From Mageeibacillus sp. UBA1212 (GTDB lineage Bacteria > Bacillota > Clostridia > UBA1212), in contig DBXM01000046.1 of assembly GCA_002309655.1 (NCBI GenBank), forward strand, positions 1 through 13,446: a DNA stretch of 13,446 nucleotides, given 5' to 3'. The position numbers were made by a program, and so were the translations under genes. The notes under the pieces are model-generated. The model ran no database searches. It worked only from the letters and a program-made list of their open reading frames with translations, and was not told the DNA's origin. Shown piece by piece: positions 5,542-12,239 of this stretch (the stretch's first letter is position 1; each line of letters starts with the position of its first letter).

Positions 5542-8250
5542 ATGAGAACAAAACGAATCAGAATCATTGCCGCATTGATCGCGTTCGCGCTGATTGTCAC
5601 AGCGGTGCTCGCGGGGTGCAAAAAGCCGACCGTGAACCCGGTGCCGACCGAAAAGCCTGCAGAGACCGAAGCGGCTACGGACAACGGCGGAGAAACTACG
5701 CCGCCCGAAGAGACTGCCGCGGCGCAGGACCCGACCGAAAACCCTGAGGAGACGGCTTCGCAGAAAACGGAAATTCCTGACGCGACGCCTACGCCCGGGC
5801 CTTCCGAAACAGGCAGCGAGGAACCCGGCATGACCGGGGAGCCTTCGCTGACGCCTACGCCCGAACCTGGAACGGAGACCGAAGAGCCGACAGGCACCGA
5901 AGGCGCAACGGAGACGGCTACCGGAGAGGCGCCCGCAACCGAGAGCGCGCCGGCAACCGAGGGACCGACCGCGACAGCCGGCAACACCGAAAAGCCGACC
6001 GAAACCGCGACCGGAAACGTGACTCCCACGCCCACGGCTCAGGCTCCGACCGCCACGCCTACGCCCGAAGCGACGCCCACGCCGACTCCCAAGCCGGAAT
6101 ACAACGAGGCGCTCAACGTTTTCGGCTCCTGGGACAGCGACACCGTGAAGGCGTTCTCGAACACCAACCAGACGAAGGTGACGCTGACCGACGAGGGCAT
6201 CGAACTGTCGTTCACCGGCGGCTCCGGCGACCCGCACGTCGATTTCAACGTGACGAAGTACTCGCAGATCACCGGCAAGAACACCCTTGCGGGTTCTGCT
6301 GCCGCGTACATTGTTTTCTGGGCCAAGGGCAACGAAAAATGCGACGGCTCCTTCGAGGTGTTCACGCAGACCCCGAAGGCGGGCGACTCCGGCACGTGCT
6401 CCTACAATATTGACGGTGCCTGGCATCCGATCATTGTCGAGATGACCGCCACGACGCTTGTAAGGCAGACCAATCTCACCAAATTCAGAATCGACTGGAC
6501 TTCCGTCGGCTCGCAGAACGGCGCCAAAATGGTCGTCAAAAAGATCGAGATCTACCCTGACCGCAACAGCGCGCTTTCAGCCGCCGGCCTCGATCAGTAC
6601 GTTCTCAACATCGACACGAGCATTACCGACAACGATCCGCTGGCGAATACCGTTCTGACGGCGCCGAACGAGGACAGCACGCTCAGCCTCTGGTTCGAAC
6701 AGTCGACAGAAAAGCTCAAGCAGTCTATAACGAAATCCAGCGGCCGCACGGGTTACACGGTCAAAATGGCCAAGAACGAGTCCGAAAACGCGCAGTTCTT
6801 CCTCTCGCCCAAGAGCGACGTGACCGTGCGCATCGAAGTCGATCCGTTCACGAACTCCTCCGGCGAAACCGTTGACTTTGTGGTTCTCTTCGAGTACTAC
6901 CACAAGATCAACACGCTGCTCTACCCGGACGCCGTGCCTCCGCTCACCGGCCCGATCGACATCAAGGCGAACACTTCGCAGGGCTTCCTTATCCAGCTCA
7001 CCACGAAGGCGACCACCAAGGCGGGAACGTACAACTCCGTGATTCACGTCTTCAACAACGCAACGAACCAGGAAATCAAACGCGCCGCGGTGGCGGTCAA
7101 GGTCTGGGACTTCGCACTTTCCGAAGAGACTGAAATGAGAACTGCGTTCGCGGTATGGTACAACTACCTGGGCAACTCGTATTCATCCGACAGAGCGCAG
7201 TACGAGAGCGACGAACAGTACGCTCAGCTCAACTATCTCGACGTCAATTGCTACGACTTCTTCCTCAGATACCGCATCAGCGTTACCGACATTCCTTCCG
7301 GCATCACTTCCGGCCGCGGAATCCAGTGCATGCTGAACCCGCGCGTCACCGCTGCCAGATGGGGCAACTACGAATACAGCGTGTGGACGGACCTCAAGAA
7401 CGACGGCTATACGGAAAAACCGGCGTGGCTCTGGAAGATAATTTACTACCCGGGCGAGGCCGACGAACCGAGAGAGACCGCGCACTTTGTGTCGCTGAAG
7501 AGCAGGGCGGAGCAGGCCGCCGCGACGGATCCCGACTACAGAATGGTCATCCCGCTTGAGAGAAACCTCTGGATCAAGGAAGACGGCACGGTCGTTTCGA
7601 ACAGACAGGCCGCTGCGTACGACTCGGTCGGATTCGTGATGAAGTACACGAATATTTACTGCCCGAAGCTTGACGCGTTCACGCCCCGCGAGCTGACGTT
7701 CGTGAAGGGTTCCTCGACGCTGCAGACTCCTGAGCACGACCTCATTTACGGAACGTACGTGGACAGGGTCAACGCGGAAGTCGCGAAGGGCGACGAGCTC
7801 TGGACGTACATCTGTATCAACCCGACCCAGCCCTACGTGAACTGGCAGATCCTTTCCGACGGCACCGAGACGATCGTCTCCCTCTGGCAGATGAAGCAGC
7901 TCGGCGTGACCGGTCTCCTCTACTGGGGCGTCAACGTCTGGAAGGTCAACTACTGGGACAACACGACCAACTGGCCCGGTCCCGCACAGGGCGACGGCAA
8001 CCTGATCTACAGCGGCTACAAGTTCAGGATTTTCGAGCCGGTTTCCTCGATAAGACTTGAGGGCGTCCGCGACGGAATCGAAGACTACCAGATGCTCTGC
8101 ATGCTCGAGAAGAAGCTCGGCACCGAGGCGGTCCAGAACCTGATCTCGAAGATCACCACCAGCGTCGTGACCTACACGAACGACGACGACTATATCCACG
8201 CCGTCAGGGTGCGCCTGGGCGACATGCTGGAGCAGGCCATGAGAGGCTAG
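5542..8250 (+). CDS. Secreted lipoprotein, DUF4091/GH123-like glycoside hydrolase with Thr/Pro/Glu linker
   Basis: 902 residues. A lipoprotein signal peptide ends in the lipobox L-A-G-C (C26), so the protein should be lipid-anchored outside the membrane. Residues 27 to about 185 are a low-complexity linker rich in Thr, Pro, Glu and Ala with repeated TPTP. Residues about 186-345 look like a beta-sandwich carbohydrate-binding-like domain, and about 346-525 like a second beta-sandwich. The C-terminal half resembles the DUF4091/GH123 region: the start VWDFALSEETEMRTAF, a D641-E642-P643 motif in the place where this group carries its catalytic Asp-Glu pair, the Trp-rich LLYWGVNVW, and the hallmark ending SIRLEGVRDGIEDYQML. 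GH123 enzymes characterised so far are N-acetyl-beta-galactosaminidases, but the substrate here cannot be read from sequence. An AGGGGAGG ribosome binding site lies about 7 nt before the start. A MITE-like element starts just after the stop. Confidence 0.85.
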   Translation: MRTKRIRIIAALIAFALIVTAVLAGCKKPTVNPVPTEKPAETEAATDNGGETTPPEETAAAQDPTENPEETASQKTEIPDATPTPGPSETGSEEPGMTGEPSLTPTPEPGTETEEPTGTEGATETATGEAPATESAPATEGPTATAGNTEKPTETATGNVTPTPTAQAPTATPTPEATPTPTPKPEYNEALNVFGSWDSDTVKAFSNTNQTKVTLTDEGIELSFTGGSGDPHVDFNVTKYSQITGKNTLAGSAAAYIVFWAKGNEKCDGSFEVFTQTPKAGDSGTCSYNIDGAWHPIIVEMTATTLVRQTNLTKFRIDWTSVGSQNGAKMVVKKIEIYPDRNSALSAAGLDQYVLNIDTSITDNDPLANTVLTAPNEDSTLSLWFEQSTEKLKQSITKSSGRTGYTVKMAKNESENAQFFLSPKSDVTVRIEVDPFTNSSGETVDFVVLFEYYHKINTLLYPDAVPPLTGPIDIKANTSQGFLIQLTTKATTKAGTYNSVIHVFNNATNQEIKRAAVAVKVWDFALSEETEMRTAFAVWYNYLGNSYSSDRAQYESDEQYAQLNYLDVNCYDFFLRYRISVTDIPSGITSGRGIQCMLNPRVTAARWGNYEYSVWTDLKNDGYTEKPAWLWKIIYYPGEADEPRETAHFVSLKSRAEQAAATDPDYRMVIPLERNLWIKEDGTVVSNRQAAAYDSVGFVMKYTNIYCPKLDAFTPRELTFVKGSSTLQTPEHDLIYGTYVDRVNAEVAKGDELWTYICINPTQPYVNWQILSDGTETIVSLWQMKQLGVTGLLYWGVNVWKVNYWDNTTNWPGPAQGDGNLIYSGYKFRIFEPVSSIRLEGVRDGIEDYQMLCMLEKKLGTEAVQNLISKITTSVVTYTNDDDYIHAVRVRLGDMLEQAMRG

Positions 8251-8257
8251 TTTTCTA

Positions 8258-8478
8258 GGAAGCGCTGATTTAATGCTCTTTACGCAAGCGGCGAAATACC
8301 GATTGGCTACACAAATACGTATCCGAGTATAGATCATTGGTTTTTACCGACATCGTAAAGTATAAGGTGTCTTACGACAGATTTACTGCCGCTTGCTTTG
8401 CGCGAGCTCCCCTCTCGCAGTACACTTGTACAGCTTCGGGGTCGCGCCCGCAAAAATAGCTATTAACTTAGCGCTTCC
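8258..8478. mobile_element. MITE-like non-autonomous element with terminal inverted repeats
   Basis: GGAAGCGCT at 8258-8266 is matched by AGCGCTTCC at 8470-8478. The similarity extends inward to about 20 bp: GATTTAAT on the left against ATTAACTT on the right, read in inverse. The flanks are CTA on the left and TTA on the right, an imperfect target duplication of the YTA type seen with IS5-like elements; the family assignment is tentative. Internal symmetry is present too: GCAAGCGGC (8284-8292) against GCCGCTTGC (8388-8396), and TCGTAA (8353-8358) against TTACGA (8372-8377). The roughly 221-bp element has no open reading frame of note and would need a transposase supplied in trans. It starts 7 nt after the lipoprotein stop codon. 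Confidence 0.55.
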
Positions 8479-8498
8479 TTAGATTAATTAATTAAGGG

Positions 8499-8535
8499 GC
8501 GGCCGGCGCCGCGATTATAAAAGTGAGCCGGCCGC
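8499..8535. repeat. GC-rich hairpin with AT-rich loop
   Basis: GCGGCCGGC (8499-8507) and GCCGGCCGGC-like GCCGGCCGC (8527-8535) are perfect 9-nt inverted repeats around a 19-nt loop that contains ATTATAAAAG. An AT-rich ATTAATTAATTAA run lies just to the left (8483-8495). The hairpin resembles the one at 12148-12182 in stem composition and in a TTATA-containing loop. No T run follows, so it is not a standard intrinsic terminator. Confidence 0.55.
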
Positions 8536-8541
8536 AGTGAA

Positions 8542-8583
8542 AAGCGCCTGAATTTCCCGGATTTTAGGGAAATTCAGGCGCTT
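8542..8583. terminator. Perfect 17-bp inverted repeat, terminator-like
   Basis: Positions 8542-8558 and 8567-8583 are perfect inverted repeats (AAGCGCCTGAATTTCCC and its complement) around an 8-nt loop. This is the strongest hairpin in the window and probably terminates transcription of the lipoprotein gene, from which the MITE-like element now separates it. On the + strand only GCTTC follows, without a T run. On the - strand the stem ends in TTTT, so the terminator may work better in that direction, or the structure may be a 3' stabiliser. Confidence 0.6.
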
Positions 8584-8625
8584 GCTTCATAATGAAACCT
8601 TGGGCAACACGCGTAAAGTCCTTGC

Positions 8626-8654
8626 TTGCAAAGAAGGGCGAAAAGTGGTATCAT
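8626..8654 (+). promoter_or_regulatory. Sigma-A type promoter of the esterase gene cluster
   Basis: TTGCAA at 8626-8631 and TATCAT at 8649-8654 are separated by 17 nt. Transcription would start near 8661 and run into the attenuator-like hairpin at 8671-8700 before the esterase gene. No equally good promoter is visible before the three following genes, which fits a shared transcript. Confidence 0.55.
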
Positions 8655-8670
8655 TCCAGCATGCTTGAGG

Positions 8671-8700
8671 CATTTCCGGCATTCCCGGAAAATGATTTTT
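8671..8700 (+). terminator. Attenuator-like hairpin in the leader of the esterase gene
   Basis: CATTTCCGG (8671-8679) pairs with CCGGAAAATG (8685-8694), giving nine base pairs with one bulged A and a 5-nt loop. ATTTTT follows at 8695-8700. Hairpin plus T run is the form of an intrinsic terminator, but it lies between the predicted promoter and the ribosome binding site at 8709-8713, so it would act on the downstream genes as an attenuator unless the promoter is misplaced. I see no clear competing antiterminator stem. Confidence 0.4.
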
Positions 8701-8724
8701 GACGCGCGGGAGGATCCGTGAAAG

Positions 8725-9831
8725 ATGAGTAACAAAGACGTTGACGGCGGTTCCAAACCGGAGGGGTATGTTCTGACTCCGGGGCAGAAGTTCACGAGGA
8801 TTCCGGACCCGGACGGCTGTTTTGAGCTTTACGGGGTGTTTTACGACGAACGCGAAGGGCGCTTCCTGAGGATGCCCGCGGAGGCGGCGAAAGCGGTCAG
8901 CGAGGCGGTCGAAGGTCTTAACAGGTGCACCGCGGGAGGCAGGGTCAGATTTTCGACAGACGCGGACAGAATTTCGGTCACGGTCACATTTGACGGGTTC
9001 AATGTGTTCAACCACATGGCGGGAACCGGCAGCAGCGGCCTTGTTCTGCTCGAGGAAGAGCTGACGCCGGCCGGCGGACTTTCCGAAAAGCACGCCGCGA
9101 CGTTCATTCCCGGTCACTACGCCAACGTGTGCGAGTCGTGCGACGCGCACGGCTACTCGGTCGAGAAGTACGTTCCCGGCGGCAAAATGCGGAATTACAT
9201 TCTGTGGCTGCCGACCTACAACGACATCCGTTCACTGACGATTGGCATTCCCGAAAACGCGAGAACTGGCCGAGGCCTCGCCTATGCCGGCAAGCCGCCC
9301 ATTGTATATTACGGTTCGTCCATCACCCAGGGGGGATGCTCAACGCGGGCCGACAACGCGTACCAGGCGTACATTTCGAAGTGGAGCAACACCGATTTTA
9401 TAAACTTAGGCTTTTCCGGTTCGGCGGTGGGCGAAACGGCCGCGGCAGAGTATATCGCCGGAATTGACGCGTCGGCGTTCGTGATGGACTACGACTACAA
9501 CGCGCCCAACGCGGAGCACCTGGCGGCGACGCACGAACGGTTTTTCCGTATTTTCAGGGAAAAACAGCCGTTCACACCGGTCATTTTCGTGGCGAATCCG
9601 GACTGGGACACCGACGCTTCCGCACCCGCGCGGCTCGAAGTAATCAGGCGCACTTACAGGAACGCGAAGAAACGCGGCGACCGGAACGTGTGGCTAGTCG
9701 AAGGCAAGGCGCTTTTCGGGAAGCGCGACCGCGAGAACTGCACGGTTGACGGCACACACCCGAACGACCTCGGCTTCTACAGGATGGCGGAGGCGATCTA
9801 CAAAAAACTGAAACAGGCCGGCGCGGTTTGA
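8725..9831 (+). CDS. SGNH/GDSL-family hydrolase (probable carbohydrate or lipid esterase)
   Basis: 368 residues, no signal peptide, so probably cytoplasmic. Residues about 20-185 form an N-terminal beta-rich domain; ELYGVFYDEREGRFLRMP and TAGGRVRF resemble the GxDLY-type domain often found before this kind of hydrolase. The catalytic SGNH part starts at about 192: block I is GSSIT with nucleophile S199, block II is the Gly of GFSG (about residues 231-234), block III is the Asn in DYDYNAPN, and block V is D342-G-T-H345. All the residues expected for a serine hydrolase are therefore present. The family removes acyl groups, often acetyl, from sugars or lipids; the substrate is not readable. GGAGG lies 11 nt before the ATG; a nearer GTG at 8718 runs straight into a stop. 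The gene is 30 nt upstream of the methyltransferase gene, and with the upstream glycosidase it suggests glycan deacylation. Confidence 0.88.
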   Translation: MSNKDVDGGSKPEGYVLTPGQKFTRIPDPDGCFELYGVFYDEREGRFLRMPAEAAKAVSEAVEGLNRCTAGGRVRFSTDADRISVTVTFDGFNVFNHMAGTGSSGLVLLEEELTPAGGLSEKHAATFIPGHYANVCESCDAHGYSVEKYVPGGKMRNYILWLPTYNDIRSLTIGIPENARTGRGLAYAGKPPIVYYGSSITQGGCSTRADNAYQAYISKWSNTDFINLGFSGSAVGETAAAEYIAGIDASAFVMDYDYNAPNAEHLAATHERFFRIFREKQPFTPVIFVANPDWDTDASAPARLEVIRRTYRNAKKRGDRNVWLVEGKALFGKRDRENCTVDGTHPNDLGFYRMAEAIYKKLKQAGAV

Positions 9832-9861
9832 ATTCCCGGCATTCCAGACAGGAGGTAAAAT

Positions 9862-10731
9862 ATGAACAAGCTTGTTTTTCTTGACGGCGCGATAGGAACG
9901 TCGCTCTGGGCGATTGCGGACGCGCACGGCGTGGCGAGGATGCCTGTGTGGCGCTACAACGTCGAGCATCCGGAGTTCGTCGAGGAGCTCACGAAAAGAT
10001 ATATCGACGCGGGGGCGGAAATCGTTCTTGCCAACACGTTCGGCGCGAACAGGCCGGCGGTCGAAAGAGCTTCCAAGCTCGACCCGGTCGAAGTCGTCTC
10101 CAAAGGCGTCGCAATCACCAAAAAAGCGGCGGAAGGCACCGGCGTCAAAACATGTCTCTCCTGCGGCCCGCTGACGATGCTTCTTGAGCCCTACGGCGAC
10201 CTTGAAGAGGACGAGTGCAGGGAGATCTACCGCGAAATGATCGAAGCGGGTGTCGGCGCGGGGGCGGATTTGATTCTGCTCCAGACCTTCATCGACCTGG
10301 AAATGATGCGCATCGCGGCGGAGGAGGCCGTGAAGACCGGTCTGCCCGTGTTCTGCGCGATGACGTTCGAGAAGGTCGGCAAGACGATGTTCGGGAACTC
10401 GGTTCAGGACGTTATCGACACCCTCGAGCCGCTCGGAATTTCCGCCATCGGCATGAACTGCTCGCTCGGGCCGGTTGCCGCCGTCCCGATTATCCGCGAG
10501 TTTTCGGAAAAAACGAACCTTCCGCTTCTGTTCAAGCCCAACGCCGGCCTCCCGATCACAGGTTCAGACGGCAAAACGGAGGTCGCCTATACTCCGGAGC
10601 AGTTCGCGAAGGAAATCGAGCCAGCGCTTGACTTCGTCACCTACATCGGCGGCTGCTGCGGCTGCGACGACTCCTATGTGCGGGCCATCAGAAAGCTCGC
10701 GCTTGAGCGGAACGCAAACGAAAACGCTTGA
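9862..10731 (+). CDS. Homocysteine S-methyltransferase family protein, stand-alone
   Basis: 289 residues, the size of a single homocysteine S-methyltransferase barrel (Pfam S-methyl_trans), comparable to the first module of MetH. The start reads FLDGAIGTSLW, the usual DGAxGT entry; NTFGANRPAV is the conserved second strand. The zinc and homocysteine site is complete: C200 in GMNCSLGP and C265-C266 in GGCCG. It should transfer a methyl group to homocysteine or a related thiol, in the cytoplasm. No cobalamin-binding, folate or activation domain is attached or encoded nearby, so the methyl donor is unknown: S-methylmethionine, a betaine, or a separate corrinoid protein are options. An AGGAGG lies 7 nt before the ATG. 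It follows the esterase gene by 30 nt, consistent with cotranscription. Confidence 0.9.
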   Translation: MNKLVFLDGAIGTSLWAIADAHGVARMPVWRYNVEHPEFVEELTKRYIDAGAEIVLANTFGANRPAVERASKLDPVEVVSKGVAITKKAAEGTGVKTCLSCGPLTMLLEPYGDLEEDECREIYREMIEAGVGAGADLILLQTFIDLEMMRIAAEEAVKTGLPVFCAMTFEKVGKTMFGNSVQDVIDTLEPLGISAIGMNCSLGPVAAVPIIREFSEKTNLPLLFKPNAGLPITGSDGKTEVAYTPEQFAKEIEPALDFVTYIGGCCGCDDSYVRAIRKLALERNANENA

Positions 10732-10824
10732 CACGCCCTCATTGAAAATCATTCCTGAAAGAAACGCCCGCCGCCCGCATTCATAGGAAAGCGCCCGCCG
10801 GCCGGCAAACAAAGAGGTTTTTAA

Positions 10825-12126
10825 ATGAAAAAAGAAAAAGAATCGCTCCAGATGCAGCTCGCGAAGCGCAAATACAAGATCCCGAACCGTTTCTACTACT
10901 GGATCTACCACTTCCTGATGTCGGGCTTCATCGCGAAAAAGTACCGGCCCCACGTCACCGTCAAAGACAGTATCAGCGACTGCGAAGGCCCGTGCTTCCT
11001 GATCTGGAACCACCTCTCGCGACTCGACCACGCGTTCGTGATGCAGGCCGCATACCCCAGGCCGATCAACATCGTCGCCGGCTACAACGAGTTTTTCCGC
11101 TCGCACCTGCACACGGTGTTCAAAATGATGAACATCATCCCTAAAAAGATTTACACCAGCGACATGCTCAGCATGCGCGGCATGAACTCGATCATCAGGC
11201 AGGGCGGCTGCATCGCGTTTTCGCCGGAGGGCATGAGCTCGATCTACGGCTGCAACCAGCCTGTCGTTCCCGGCACCGCGCGCTTCATCAAGCACTACCG
11301 CATTCCGGTCTATTTTCTGAAAATAAAAGGTAGCTACCTGACCAGCACAAAAATGTGCCTCGACGAACGCTACGGCCGCGTTGAAGCCGAACTTTCGCTC
11401 CTCTTCACGCCCGAGCAGCTTGACGCGATGACCCCCGAAGAGATCGACGCCGCGATCAACGACGCTTGCCGGTTCGACGACTACCTCTGGCAGAAAGAGC
11501 AGCGCATCAAATGGAAGCACAAGCACGGAATGTGCAAGCGCCTCAGCGACATGTGCTACGTCTGCCCGAAGTGCGGCGCAGAGCTCCGGATGACCGCGAC
11601 CGAGAACTACATAAAATGCGAGGAGTGCGGCAACGGCGCCACCGTCAACGACTACTACGACTTCGTGCCCTTCGACGACGGCTGCGTGATTCCCGAAACC
11701 GTCACGAAGTGGGTCGAACAGGAACGCATCAAGACGATCCGCGACATCCGCCGCGACCCCGGTTACTCCTACTCGTGCAAAATGAAGCTCGGCTACATGC
11801 CGCCCGACCACTACATGAAGCACCTTCAAACCACCGAGGAGTGCGGCGAAGGCATCATGACGATCGACCACGCCGGCATCCACTACGACGGCACGAAGCT
11901 CGGCGAGCCCTGGCACTTCGACCTCACCTACGAGGTGATTTTCTCGCTCCCGATCGTCACCGACACCTCGAAGTTCGGCCTCTACGTCGAAGGCGAGTTC
12001 TACGAGTTCACGCCTGAAATCCCCGCGGTCGGCAAGATGCTCCTCCTCACCGAGGAAATGCACCGCCTGCACGTGAACGAGTGGAAAAACTTCCCGTGGA
12101 ACGATTTTATGTACGAGGGCGTTTGA
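10825..12126 (+). CDS. PlsC-type acyltransferase with zinc-ribbon and C-terminal extension
   Basis: 433 residues, about twice the length of a plain 1-acylglycerol-3-phosphate acyltransferase. Residues about 40-220 form the acyltransferase: the catalytic H63-X4-D68 in NHLSRLDH and the substrate-binding FSPEG (about 132-136) are intact. Such enzymes move an acyl chain to lysophosphatidate or a related acceptor at the inner face of the membrane. The N-terminus has an amphipathic stretch (FYYWIYHFLMSGF) but no clear signal peptide. A zinc ribbon follows with C247/C250 (CPKC) and C265/C268 (CEEC), then about 165 residues rich in aromatic and acidic positions that I do not recognise. AGAGG lies 7 nt before the ATG. 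The gene lies 93 nt after the methyltransferase gene; that gap has GC-rich direct repeats (CGCCCGCCG at 10765 and 10792) and a GCCGGCCGGC palindrome. The acyl acceptor is unknown. Confidence 0.85.
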   Translation: MKKEKESLQMQLAKRKYKIPNRFYYWIYHFLMSGFIAKKYRPHVTVKDSISDCEGPCFLIWNHLSRLDHAFVMQAAYPRPINIVAGYNEFFRSHLHTVFKMMNIIPKKIYTSDMLSMRGMNSIIRQGGCIAFSPEGMSSIYGCNQPVVPGTARFIKHYRIPVYFLKIKGSYLTSTKMCLDERYGRVEAELSLLFTPEQLDAMTPEEIDAAINDACRFDDYLWQKEQRIKWKHKHGMCKRLSDMCYVCPKCGAELRMTATENYIKCEECGNGATVNDYYDFVPFDDGCVIPETVTKWVEQERIKTIRDIRRDPGYSYSCKMKLGYMPPDHYMKHLQTTEECGEGIMTIDHAGIHYDGTKLGEPWHFDLTYEVIFSLPIVTDTSKFGLYVEGEFYEFTPEIPAVGKMLLLTEEMHRLHVNEWKNFPWNDFMYEGV

Positions 12127-12147
12127 TTTGTATAGTATGAATGAAGC

Positions 12148-12182
12148 CGGGCGGCCGCTTGTTATATAAGAGCGGGCGCCCG
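12148..12182. repeat. GC-rich 12-bp hairpin between acyltransferase and macro-domain genes
   Basis: CGGGCGGCCGCT (12148-12159) and AGCGGGCGCCCG (12171-12182) pair over 12 positions with one mismatch, around an 11-nt loop TGTTATATAAG. It begins 22 nt after the acyltransferase stop. No T run follows. Composition and TTATA-type loop resemble the hairpin at 8499-8535. It could stabilise the upstream mRNA, slow transcription, or be a dispersed intergenic palindrome. Confidence 0.55.
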
Positions 12183-12239
12183 TCGCGTATCTCGATGAAA
12201 TGTGCGTTCACCTGCGTGAACATAAAGGGATGTAAACTA

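Noticed and set aside
7183..8337. 384-codon open frame on the - strand opposite the lipoprotein gene
   Set aside because: It shows no recognisable domain and mirrors the codon bias of the + strand gene; it would also run through the terminal repeat of the MITE-like element.
10728..10756. TTGACA consensus -35 overlapping the methyltransferase stop codon
   Set aside because: No -10-like hexamer lies 16-18 nt downstream (ATTCCT at the best position), so a separate promoter for the acyltransferase gene is not supported.
10564..12072. 502-codon open frame on the - strand opposite the acyltransferase gene
   Set aside because: It lies antisense to two secure genes and has the Val/Ala/Asp/His-rich composition typical of antisense frames in GC-rich DNA.
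12141..12239. Upstream ATG codons at 12141 and 12195 for the macro-domain gene
   Set aside because: No ribosome binding site precedes them, the first overlaps the GC-rich hairpin, and the macro fold begins right after 12240.
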